Source: Undaria pinnatifida
Taxonomy: Eukaryota; Sar; Phaeophyceae; Laminariales; Alariaceae
Assembly: GCA_012845835.1 (NCBI GenBank)
Contig: JABAKD010000019.1
Coordinates: 12,169,344 to 12,233,343 of the forward strand
DNA length: 64,000 nucleotides
Direction: 5' to 3'
The notes below the pieces were generated by a model. That model made no database searches and was not told the origin of the DNA. It was given only the letters and a program-made list of their open reading frames with translations. Of the stretch, positions 34,301 to 45,300 are shown piece after piece (the stretch's first letter is position 1; each line of letters begins with the position of its first letter). Position numbers and translations under genes: made by a program.

Positions 34301-35774
34301 ATTGTGGACGCTAAGGCAGCTGCTAGGCAAGACTCGGCGTCAAGCAAGCAGAAGAAGGTCGACGCCGTCGCCCAAAACACCTTGTTGGGCACCGTACAGG
34401 TGTCCCAGGGCAAAGCGCGATGCGGGCCCGGATCGAAGGCTACGTCGTTCGGAGACGCAGTGAGGGCGGACGAGGTCGCCATGGTGAATGCGCTGGCGAA
34501 TTCCGTACCAGCAGGCACGAGGGGCGGCCGATCGAGCCCGCTGACAGCGGGCAACAGCGGGTCAAGCGGCGCCACGAGCGGCGGCCGATCGAGCCCGCTG
34601 ACAGCGGGCAGCAGCAGTTCAAGCGGCGCCCTCCCCAGCGACAGGTCGACCCCGGCGGCGGCAGATGGAACGGTCTCCATTCCGGCGCTTGGAGACGAGC
34701 TCGCCAAGGAGATGGGCGCACCCAGCATCGTCGACCTCGCCAGGGACACCGGGGCGACTAACGAGCAGGCGGGTCGGTTCCTGAAAACCGGCTTCACGTA
34801 CGATCTGCTCCCTCGGGGGAAGGCCACCGCCATGATGACACGCGTGCTGAAGCAAAAGCTTTTCTTGAACCGCGGCGACAAAGACGTGGAGGACTACATC
34901 GCCGAGGGTCAAGATTTTGATGAGCATGACTTCGAAGTGCTTGACGGACTGCTCCTGAAGAAGCTCTGCCACCACTACGGCATGGACGAGGACGACTTCT
35001 ACTCGTGCGATGATGCCTTCGGCTACGCCAACGGGTGGCACGTCGACTGTCAGGCCTCTTCGGCGAAGTTCGACGTTCAGACGGAGCGGCTGGCGAACCT
35101 TCTGATACCAGGCCCTATCGGCACACCGCCGGCCCCTTCATCTTCCAACGCGAGCGGTGCGGCACCTGCGGACTCGATCATCAACCTCGGCCCTTCTCGC
35201 CGGGGCAACCGCGGGAGGAAGTCTCGGAACAACAGCAACAAGCTGCGGGAGGAGGGACTCGAGGGGTGAGGATAGGAAACCCATGCCATTCGCAAGTGCG
35301 CATAGAATATTAGTTGCTAACCTGGTCCTTATTTATGTATTTCTGTTTTTGCAAGGGGAGGAGGTGTTTAGAGGGTTAGCGTTACCGACGTAGCTGCTGC
35401 CAGTCGATTTCCACCCCGCAATTCGTGCCGATGAAATGCGCTCATATCGGACAGGACCCTCCCGATCCTAAAACCACTGTTCTCCATGATGCAGGTTCCT
35501 AGACAGACAGATTCAAGCTGCTGAGAAACACGTAGCTACGCCCAAGGCAGCTGAAGACGCGAAGGAGGCGAGGCACATGGAAAGGATGAAGGAACTGATG
35601 GCGCATGACCGGCAGCTACGACAGGATGAGTTCAACTTTCAGCGGCAACTTCGTGAGGACGAACGCGCTGCCGACAGGGCTGAGAAGAAAGAGGATCGAG
35701 CTCACCAGCTTGAGCTCCTGAAACTGCAGGTGCAGTTGGCCCAAGCCCAAGCCGGAGCCAAGAGTTCCTCGTAG
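30015..35774 (+). CDS. Myb/SANT-like domain protein with C-terminal coiled coil, 612 aa
   Basis: Exons 30015-30327, 33170-33432, 34283-35265 and 35495-35774; GT-AG junctions with phases 1, 0 and 2 that match throughout; stop TAG at 35772. The start is the first ATG in a frame that stays open to the first donor. Residues about 1-90 are acidic and Lys/Pro-rich; about 93-165 (SKKWNTLYDLVLAQ, then LTVKEKWVNCLQEL and SIQSHYNDIV) resemble Myb/SANT-like DNA-binding domains. Residues about 267-312 carry two RSSPLTAG repeats. About 321-402 form a second helical region with GATNEQAGRFLKTGF. The last 90 residues are a charged coiled coil (RQLREDERAADRAEKKED). Role inferred as DNA-binding or chromatin-associated. 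Intron 1 (2.8 kb) carries a hAT element. Family assignment is by pattern only. Confidence 0.75.
30640..30860. repeat. Minisatellite of GACCCG-rich units with a palindromic start
   Basis: About 41-bp units of tandem GACCC plus GCGAGATTTT. The first unit is inverted, making a GGGTC/GACCC palindrome centred on AGCT near 30668. The same units recur at 32080-32300 in the same element. Confidence 0.92.
31185..31795. repeat. 305-bp tandem duplication containing a (CTG)n tract
   Basis: Units from 31185 and 31490 share GCCCCGGCAAGCAGCCTA and AGCAAGCCCACAACTGGGGC. The first unit has a long CTG run (31322-31374), the second only six or so CTG units. Confidence 0.9.
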
Positions 35775-36857
35775 GCTGTCAGGTTGTATCCTGTTCCTGA
35801 CTCATCTTGTCGACGTTGCCATGGCCTCACTCTAATACGCGTAAAGGCGCTGGACACAATGAGCACGGAATCCCCCGAAGTTTACATTTTTTTTTGTGGG
35901 GTTTGTTGGAGATACTTTGAGTCCGCTCGCCCGTTCGTTTTGTTTGTTTTGTTTGTTTTGTTTGTTTTTTCTTGGTGAGTTGCCGTGCTGTCTAGCCTGG
36001 ATTGTTGGATGGAGGAGTGAGGGTGTGGTGGCCTTGTTATTGGAATTGCTGTTGAGATATGTGCAGTGCAGGCGTTCCGCTTTTATTGTATCGAAGCGCC
36101 ATTTGCCACATGTCTGCTTGCTGGGCCTTTTTTTCTTGTTCTTTTTTCGGTTTCGTCGTGTATACGCCGATGAAGGCACGTATTCATTTCCATTTGTCAG
36201 CACGCGTTCTCTCTCTTTTTTTTTCTTGGTTCGGCTCAAAGAAACGGTCTTTTGCCTTTTTTTTTGCGTGGAAGTGGGAGGCAACGGGGGGGGGGAGTCT
36301 TGGTCACTATCCGATGTAGCCGTTCTGTTGGACGCTCTAGCTGGGTCCATGTCCTGCGCCTACTCGCCTATCCGTTGTTTTCAGTACCTCCTCTGCCCTT
36401 TTTTTATTTCGTTTTTTTGGGGAATATGGATGAGCACATGCCGATGCAGCCCCCGTTGCAGTGACATGTTCTTAGGTGCCATCGCACACGTTCGATTTTC
36501 TATTTTCTATACATTTTTTTCGGTCATATGCCACGAGGAGCGGGGCATCCGTCCGTGTCTTGTGCCTTTTTTTCTTGTATCCGGCGTAATATTTGAAGGG
36601 CCTCTCTGTGTGCCTCTGCTCATGCCCTCTGTTTTGTTTTGTTCCGTTTCTTCACGGGGCCAAAGTTTACTTTTTTTCGTGTTTATTCGCGAACATACGG
36701 TCGTATAAGAAATGGCCTCAGCTCCGCTATTCCGCCGCTTTTTAATTTCTCGGGAAGTTTCCAAGGCGGGCTGTTGGTGGCCCTTATTCCTAAATATATT
36801 TCCTCGCTTCTGGCTCTTTAGAGCTCCACTCCGAAACTCCTAACTTTCTCACAAACT
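35775..36857. other. 3' flank of the Myb/SANT-like gene, no gene supported
   Basis: T-rich sequence with a long Phe/Ser/Cys-rich frame (35896-36708) that looks like composition, not coding. A Harbinger-like terminus, TATAAGAAATGGCC, lies at about 36703-36716 without a matching left end. Confidence 0.5.
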
Positions 36858-37296
36858 TGTGGTGGAAAAAACGAGTTTAGAAGGAAATAACTCGAGTAGC
36901 ATTTATTCGTTGTTCAACGTTTTCAGTCTACTTCCTCACAATGGCGTCGTCGGCAGGACGTGAGATTATGAACAGTGAGGTCGCTGGTTCGATTCTCACC
37001 GTGTTTCCCAGAAGAAGAAAAAATGGGTTTTCTCACGTTCAAGAACCTGTAAAACGTAAACCACTTTACAGTAAAAGCAACGACGAGAGCAATGTATAGG
37101 ATCATTGCAAGTCACTCCAATACCGAAAAAGTCGCGTTGGATACTGGGCACCTCATCGGAGTTCCTGACATAATCTGGGAAATGTCAGGTTTAGCAGTTT
37201 AGCAGCTGTTAGTGGGGCAGAATGTGGTGGAAAAACGAGTTTAGAAGGAAATGACTCGAGTAGCATTTGTTCAACATTTTTAGTCTTCTTCTCACA
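36858..37296 (+). mobile_element. TRIM family A, copy A2 (439 bp)
   Basis: 5' LTR 36858-36940, 3' LTR 37223-37296, both TGTGGTGG to CACA. Internal TGGCGTCGTCGGCAGGACG and GGTCGCTGGTTCGATTCTC follow the 5' LTR; GTGGGGCAGAA precedes the 3' LTR. The internal region matches A1 closely. Confidence 0.88.
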
Positions 37297-37830
37297 AGTT
37301 TAGTTATTTCCTTCAAAACTCGTTTTTCCACCACATTCTCCCCCACTAAACCTGACATATTTCCCAGATTATGTCAGGAACCCCGATGAGGTACCCTGTA
37401 TCCAACGCGACTTTTTCGGTATTGGAGTGACTTGCAATGATCCTATACATTGCTCTCATCGTTGTTTTTGAGTGGTTGAGTTTTTCAGGTTATTGAACGT
37501 GAGACAATTTTTTTTTTTTTTTTTTTTTTTTTGCCTGGGAAAGACGGTGAGAATTGAACCAGCGACCTCACTGTTTATAATCTTACGTCCTGTCTGCGAC
37601 GCCATTGTGAGGAAGTAGACTAAAAATGTTGAACAACAAATAAATGCTACTCGAGTTATTTCCTTCTAAACTCGTTTTACCGTCCTGTCTGCGACGCCAT
37701 TGTGAGGAAGTGGACTAAAAATGTTGAACAACAAAAAATGCTACTCGAGTTATTTCCTTCTAAACTCGTTTTTCGCGAACAACAAAATTTAATGCTACTC
37801 GAGTTATTTCCTTCTAAAAACTCGTTTTTC
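37297..37830 (-). mobile_element. TRIM family A, rearranged inverted copy A3 with extra LTRs
   Basis: Minus-oriented copy abutting A2. A partial 3' LTR (37305-37338), the internal region with TTGAACCAGCGACC, then three successive LTR-like units (about 37607-37680, 37701-37772, 37783-37829), the first two separated by a fragment of the TGGCGTCG segment. This arrangement suggests recombination or repeated insertion at one site. Confidence 0.75.
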
Positions 37831-37866
37831 AAAAACGAGTTTTTAGAAGGAAATAACTCGAGTAGC
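37794..37866. repeat. Perfect 36-bp palindrome between head-to-head LTRs
   Basis: Arms 37794-37829 and 37831-37866 are exact complements with a 1-nt spacer, formed by inverted A3 and A4 LTR ends (ACTCGTTTTT c AAAAACGAGT at the centre). Confidence 0.95.
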
Positions 37867-39139
37867 ACTTGTTCAACATTTTTGGTCTACTTCCTCACAA
37901 TGGCGTCGCCGACAGGACGTGAGATTATGAACAGTGAGGTCGCTGGTTCAATTCTCACCGTCTTTCCCCCCAGGCAAAAAAAAAAAAAAAGGATTTTCTC
38001 ACGTTCAATAACCTGTAATCGAGCGGGCGCGCAAGTGAACCAGCACCAACCCCTCGTGCACGCGCTCTCCCGCACCCTTAAGAGCATGTCTGCCCGCCAC
38101 CAGGTGGAAAGCGGAGCCCCGTTCCACGCAGACAGGGATTTGCGAATGGACATCGTGATTGAGGCAGGTGGACTAAGAGATGCTACGGCACCGGAGTATC
38201 GCGACAACAAGTCGATACTCCTCGACGTGACGTATGCGGACCCACAAGCAGGGGTCCACATGCGGGCAGGAAGCGCGGATCGAAACGGATCAGCGGCTTC
38301 CACTTCCGAGGCGCGCAAGCGCAACCACTACGCTCGTCCGGGACAGGTGTCCTTCGACGAACGCAGCTACAAACTCGCCACCCTCGCGGTGGAAAGCTTT
38401 GGGCGCCTCGGTAAAGAAGGCAGCGACCTGATAGATCAGGAGGTAGCGGCAAGCATCGTTGGAGGGACGGACGCATCGTCCCTAGCGCGGAAAGGCGTGT
38501 GCAAGGAGCGACTATTCCAAATCATTTCTGTGACCACTCAGGTCGCGATTTCGCGCAGAGTTCATCGATATAGACTATTTCGGAGGGATCGTCAGGCCGC
38601 GAGGGGAAGGGAGGAAGAATCGGGAGGACTAAGGCCACTGGCCTGGGGTGGCAATGTTGATGAGGATTAAGGTAGACTCCCAGCTGTAACATACCAGGTA
38701 TATATAGGGAAAGGGAATAGTAGATAAAAGGAGAAGATGTGGGGAAAGGAAATGGGCGAATGGTTGGCGGAAGATACCACTGCATTATGGTGCGATCATT
38801 CGACTTCATACTAGGTGCTACTGCTGCTTTAAGGAAGGATATTCGATTTATACCGGAAAGGCATCTACGCTACATTGTCGGAGGGCAAAAATAATAATAA
38901 CCTGTAAAACTCAACCACTTGAAAAACAACGATGAGAGCAATGTATAGGATCATTGCAAGTCACTCCAATCCCGAAAACGTCGCATTGGATACTGGATAC
39001 TGGGTACCTCATCGGGGTTCCTGACATAACCTGGGAAATATGTCAGGTTTTGTTGGGGAGAATGTGGTGGAAAAACGAGTTTAAAAGGAAATAACTCGAG
39101 TAGCATTTGTTCAACATTTTTAGTCTACACTTCCTCACA
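37831..39139 (+). mobile_element. TRIM family A, copy A4, interrupted by a non-LTR-like insertion
   Basis: 5' LTR 37831-37899 (lacking the TGTGGTGG start), tRNA-like segment from 37901, 3' LTR 39063-39139. The internal region is split at AATAACCTGTAA, which is present on both sides of the 38019-38897 insert. The 3' LTR ends only 173 bp before the start codon of the SDR gene. Confidence 0.88.
38019..38897 (+). mobile_element. 5'-truncated non-LTR-type retrotransposon fragment
   Basis: Insert of 879 bp flanked by a 12-bp duplication AATAACCTGTAA (38007-38018 and 38896-38907), ending in an AAAATAATAAT tail. A plus-strand frame open to a stop near 38670 contains RMDIVIEAGGLRD, then SILLDVTYADP, KRNHYARPG and LAVESFGRLGKEG. 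This looks like the C-terminal part of a reverse-transcriptase polyprotein. The R-x-D then LLDV spacing recalls restriction-like endonuclease domains of some non-LTR elements, but this is by pattern only. No reverse-transcriptase core is present, as expected for 5' truncation. Confidence 0.75.
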
Positions 39140-39312
39140 AACTCACAAACTAGTGTTTTTGGTGTTCCACTTTCTGGGAGGCATACATAAGCGGGAGCAC
39201 CTTTCCTGTACCAAAAAAAAATGCTGTTCGGCCATCGCCGGGGTTGAATCCACACCGAAGCACGAGAAGCACGAGGCCTTGCCTCGAACACTGAACAGAG
39301 AGCAGCCATAAT

Positions 39313-42300
39313 ATGCGACCCGAACTAGGGAGCCAGCGGCTTCTCGCCGCAGTGTTGTTGGTGCTCTTCTCAGTGGTTCCGGCGTGGTCATGGACTATGC
39401 TCCCATCCGCAAGAAGGACACGCAATAATGGGATTGCCAGACGTGACTCGACAACATGTCACCCAACGCACCCCACGTCATTTGCATCGCCGGTCCTCAA
39501 AGCGAGCACCACCACCACCACCACCATGCGAGCAACTGCCTCCTCCGACGACTCCTCGTCTCTCTCGTCATTGGACGCTGCCAAGCCGACTTCGTCGCTG
39601 ACACGCGTGGATTGGCTGCGGGTGGGTGCAAGTTTAGCTGTGATCGCTCCAGTGCTCGGTGTCGCTGCTGACGGCGATGCTGCGAGTGCTGCGACTCCAG
39701 GAGCGTCGGTGACCGTGCTCGGGGCTGGGGGCAAGACGGGGAGAGAGTGCGTGGAGTATCTGGCTTCTCGAGGAGCAGGTGGGGTCGGATTGCGGTCCAT
39801 GTTTGGTGTTGATTCATGCGGTTGTTGCGTAGGGTGGGGTTGTTGGCCTGCTTACGTTTATGGAGGATTCATCGTTGTGACACGATACCCGCCACCCGCC
39901 AGCAGGTACAAGCTGTTCCAGAGGTCGTACGAGAGTACCTGGTACGTAGCATGCATACCAAGCACCAGGTACCAATTACCGGTATGCCGGTACAGCAAAA
40001 CCTACATAGCAGCATGACATCACACAGCACACAGACCATGCCGTGAGCTCTCATACTCTTGACTTTGGGTTTTTACCCTCCTGTACCAAGCACACGGCGG
40101 TACATGCACTTGGTATAAACCTCACAACATACAACTATATACCTAGACCTCGCCCCCTTCGGGCGTCTCGCTCGGCATATCCTCCCCCCTCTCAGCCCTT
40201 CTCAGCCCGTAATTGCCGAAAAGAAAATTAGTTGCTGGGGGAAAGAACCGTCCCGAAGTTCCTTGCCTTCCTTGCTTTCCCTAGTCTCATTCTTACTTAC
40301 TTTTTAGCTCTCATTCTCTGATCTTTACTGCTTGCTCTGATATTTTTATTTTGCTTTTTCAGCAACTTCTTTTTTGTACTTTTACTTTTGAAGTTGGCCA
40401 ATTGCTGGCTGTTGAGAGGGAATTGCCGTAGACGGCTGCAAACAATTTGAATTTGAAATTTGCCGGATCGGCAATAACAATTTGAAGTTGAAATTTGCGA
40501 AGCGGACCAAGGCTAGTGCGGGAGGAGGCTCCGGGGTGGTGGAGGTTCAGGATCAGACGTGTGGAAGCTGGTCGGGCAAGAACGGGACTCAGCTTCTTCT
40601 GGCAATCCTGATTGGCCGTGCCCGAGCAAGGGTTGTGACGGCTTCCTCATCGCACGAAATAGGAAAAACAGGAGTTCCCAGTACGCTGTCTGCGACACCT
40701 GCAGGAGTGACGAGCCTTCCACGTGCCAAGCTTTTCATAACCTTAACAAGAAGCACTGGGGAAGCGGCGACAACCCTCGTGTGTGTGACTGGTGTGACGC
40801 GGACACCTGTGATTCACCTTCGATCGGCGTCCCTAACGAAGGAGCTGAGAGCTTGACGAAACGTGAGTTACATTTCTGTTGTTGTGCTGTGATTTCTTTT
40901 TCATGCGTACGAACACACTTTTGCATGTACGATACGAGTACGTGTACGGGGCAGTCCCGTCATCGCGGTGTAAGCGGGAATTGTACAAGTACTCAGGTCT
41001 ACGTGCAGTGACGCTGTGTGATGCGATTTCTTTTTCATACGTACAGCCAAACACACTTCATGTATGTACGACTACGAGTACGGGACAGTCCGTCATCGGG
41101 GTAAGCGGGGGTTGAACGAGTGGTCCATGCAGTGACGCTTTGTGCTGTGATATAAACACACGTTTTGGATGTACGACTACGACTACGTGGTATCTATACA
41201 TGTAAGACGCAATGAAAACGGGCAAGTCTCATCACGGGGGTCAGCCAGGGTTGTAAAAATGGTCCATGCAGTGATAAATAACACAGCAGCATGATACCTC
41301 AGCACCAGTCGCAGTACACACTGGAGGTTGATATATAGCAAACAGAAGCTGAAGTTAACCTGGGTGATGCTGGAGAGCAGTCCCGTGATTGGGGTTAGCG
41401 AGTTGTTCATGTGGTGACGCGGTGTACTACTACTGTTACTCATTTTTCATACAACCACATGAACTCTTTGTATTAACGAGTACAAGTAGGGTGCGCAACC
41501 TCTTCAGGAATCGCAGTACACGTCGGTCGTAATAGTATTGATAGCAGCAGTAATAGAGTAGTACCGAACAATATATACAGCAGGTACTGTCTCTTACCCT
41601 TCGTTGTCGGTATTCCGCCGGTAGGCCTTATATAGCAGTGTACCGGGGCTTACGCTTACCAGTTGCGACTGTGAATCCCGTTCGTTCCTGTCCCAGTGGT
41701 GGTTTCATAGGTGTTAGCAACGTTGTGGTACCAGGCAGGGCTTTGCCCATAAACGACCGCTTTCATTACAACAGTGTTAAATTGTACGACTTCCTTTCAA
41801 ACTTTGGAAATCGACGACAGCTACGTGGCCTCACTATTTTGAACATTCACTGAACGCTAGGTATTCCCATCCGTTGTTGTCGTTTGCAGAAGCCCTGCGA
41901 AGCAGCCGCCGAGGGCCGCCAAGTCGGCGAGGACATAAACGCGAAGTGCACCGGCGACATCAAGGTCGGTGACTTCCTGAAGAAGGCAGGCGACCACTTG
42001 CTCGATATACATCCCGCATTCCATTCCCACGGTGCCACGAGGGCGTTCGACATCGAGGTACGTTCTACTCTTATCTTGCGTCCTGTGTGTCACGAGTCGA
42101 GACATCCATGTCTCTTGCTCAAGACTAGGGGATGGCGTGCGGATATAGTCTATGAAGTGCGGCTCTTTTTCCAAGTACCAAGAGCAAGTACAACAATACC
42201 ACAACAATTACTAACAGCGAAGAAAGGAGCTCCAATAATTTGGATGGTTACGACGTCTGCTGGAGAGAAGTACGAATACTTTTTTACACATACTTATCGA

Positions 42301-45300
42301 CGTTCTCCCGCCATGCTTCAACGTTTGTGGACAGATCCACAAGACCATCGACAAAAAACAAGAGTGCAAGGTGCTGGGTACCTCCCCTGAGGAGGAAGAG
42401 TCCAAGCAAGCCTGCATGCTCCTTCGGAAGCAATGTTGACAGCACGTTCTTTATAGAACGTTAAGTTGTGGTTTATTGTACCAGCATCGTTTTTTGAGAA
42501 CTATGCCTAAATGCGTGCTCTTCGTCCTTCAGGAATACAAATGTACTTCACATGTTTGCGGTGTGTGCGTTCAAGTTCCTGCTTCCAGCATGTTTTTTTT
42601 GGCACTGCGCTCCTTTACATCTTAAGTTGTAGTTTTCCTGTCTCTATCCTTGACAAGCGCGTGCCTGGTGTTTATGCACTGCGATAATTTATTATTGATG
42701 ATCGACTTAGAGAGAGCTGTTAATAAGTGTACAGGACCTAGGTGCTACCTGAGAAGTGGAAGGATATGCCAAGCAAGTCCTCCGACGTGCCCATCATGGA
42801 CTGGGCGAATGGATGATAATAACAAACTCATAATCACAATCGTCTCTATCCTGTACCGTTGTACTATATATGGACCTCTTGGCATTTTCAAGTCGCCAGT
42901 TGCGCCATTTGTGCTTATTTTCCGCCTTTCTACTGAATGTCTATTCCTCCTTCCGCTAGCGTAGCGGGCGGCGCCCAGCCGCCCGCGAGCGAAGCCCTTG
43001 TATATTTGTATCTGGTACCAGTATGCGTCAATAATATCTGTGTGCCCTCGCGATGGCGCGCGGCTCGTGAGCGTAACAACGTGCGCTAGAATACCTCCAC
43101 GACGTACCGAGACGATCTGATCCTATTCGTGCACATATTACGCCGCATGTCGTGTACGCCATGTACGAGTAGGAGATACTAATAATAGGCACATAACTGG
43201 TACCTGTCGTGCTATTCTGTGCGTTGCCGGCGATACTATGTCGCCAGGTACAGCCAGTCGCAGTTTAGTTGTTTTGTTGCAGAAACACAGCGTGCAGAAT
43301 GTGACCAAATACATTGTGGGTGATTTCAGCAGTGAGTTCAACCGGTTGATAACGAACCCGATACTGCAGTCCATGCCCAGCTTTTCCAGTTGCGTAATAT
43401 GTCGGCGGCAAGTGATCAGTATTCCTCGTGAAGGATGCAGGTAGGCGATTTCCCCGCTGGGTAGCACCGCGATTTGGCATGGTCGATGCCAGTCCGTTTT
43501 TTCTCTGCGGACGGCGCAACGAGAAAAACACGGGAACGCGTTGGATACAAAAGGTCAACCGACCCGGTCAATGCGGCCTGTTTTCCTTTCGCCTGTGCTC
43601 TCGGGTTGGATTTCGCGAAGGACATAGTCTATGTACCTGGTGCACATTTCTCAGTAACGATGCCTTCTCAATTTTGCAAACAATGTAATAGTTGTTTGCG
43701 CCTTACGTATCACGGGAGAAACCAGGACGAAATCGATACCGGCACGGTAGTAGCTAGAGCCAATGCTTCGATTAATGATAGCGTTCGGCGGAAGTGCAGT
43801 TGCTCACGGCGGGCGCACCGAGTTTCGGCGATTTCTCCACCTTGGGAGGCGTGGTTTCGACGTCGAGTTCTCAGCAACATCACAAATAACAGCAGGGGCC
43901 ATCTACTGCTGTTGAAACGAGGTTAGAAACGAGCGTTCCGCCTCTCTGAAACGAAAATTACAATTCGACGGATCTGAGAGGTTCACCCGTCGCTCTGATA
44001 CGAAAACATTGAAAATTCGATATGTATATCAAAGACTGTATCCGTCGCTCTGTGTCACAAGTTGAAAACTCGATAGATCGGAGAGTGTACAGGTTTATGA
44101 GACCACCTTCGAGTCATCTCATACGTATTGCTTAATTTCGTGTTTTGTGGGGGGCGATGACGCCGTCGTCCATCGTCGACTCACGCACCGATGCACGCGC
44201 ACGAGACGGATGGGCAGTGTGCCCGCCCCCCTCTCCTACCTTAGCTTCTAGTGCACGCGATATCTGCCAGGTCGTAGAAAACCCGACGAGCATCCCGGCA
44301 TTCTAGGAATGCGAGGGCCAATGGTCTCAAGTCTACGGCTAGGCATGGGTACAGCCCCCTCCCCCCCCCGCCCCCCTCTCGTACCCCTTGGCGACACTTG
44401 TGAGCCACGCACCGGTACACGTGTGCGCGACGGATGCTTTGACTGACCCCTTTCCGTGCTTGTCGACGCTGACGCCTGTGCCGACGCTGATGCTAACGCG
44501 GATAGGGGTAAGAGCGGTGGCGAGAAGCTTGACCAACAAAGAAGGCGAGCCGCTGGCCTTCACGACAACCAAAGGGATCACCCTGGACACGGCAGACGTC
44601 ACGGTGCCGAGCTCGTTGCGCGGCGTCATCGAAGGGTGAGCAACGGTAGGCACACTATTCCTCACCACCTTCTTCTCTTAGCGTTTCGTTTCTCGTCTTG
44701 TTGTATGCTTATCCCTGCGAACAAAGGATCGCCGTATATAGATAACCCTACGGTCATCACTCACACCTCCCTACACCTTGGAGTTACCCGGACGGTTCGC
44801 ATGCTGGCACGTTGTTTTCTGGTGGATCGGCATGGACGTCTCCGCCCGCTGGTGGATCCGCCGCTGCGTTCACTGCCAGGCGCGCAAGACCTCCCGACAC
44901 ACCATTCGCTGGCCGACTCTTTCCCTCCCTTTACCCAACGGCCCTGGCATCACCGCCAGCGTCGACTATTTCGGGCCTCTACCTCTCACACCGCGCAGGA
45001 ACGTGCATATCCTCTTGTTACCGACCGTTTTAGCCGCCGGGCCGACATGTTCGCTGTCGCGGCAGAGAACTTCACGGCCGCCGGAACTGCCGACATCCTG
45101 CTCAACGAGTACATTCCTCTCTGGGGGTGCCCGGTGACTCTCCTCTCCGACGATGGTCAACAATTCACCTCGTAGTGCGCCGCGATTTTGCTGCAATGGT
45201 TTTCAGAACACACAGAGGAGCATGTTCGTCTGTTCTGCATATACGCCGCAATCCCGCGATCTAGACGCCAAGCGTGGCGGCTTGAGTCCGGGCGACTCCG

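Noticed and set aside
35896-36708. 270-codon plus-strand frame after the Myb/SANT-like gene
   Set aside because: Phe/Ser/Cys-rich, T-rich DNA, overlapping similar frames in other registers; no domain or splice signals.
36703-36716. Second Harbinger element
   Set aside because: Only one terminus (TATAAGAAATGGCC) is seen; no matching left end or target duplication.
43238-43926. Possible exons in SDR intron 1
   Set aside because: Frames end in stops without donors that match neighbours; kept only as possible relics.
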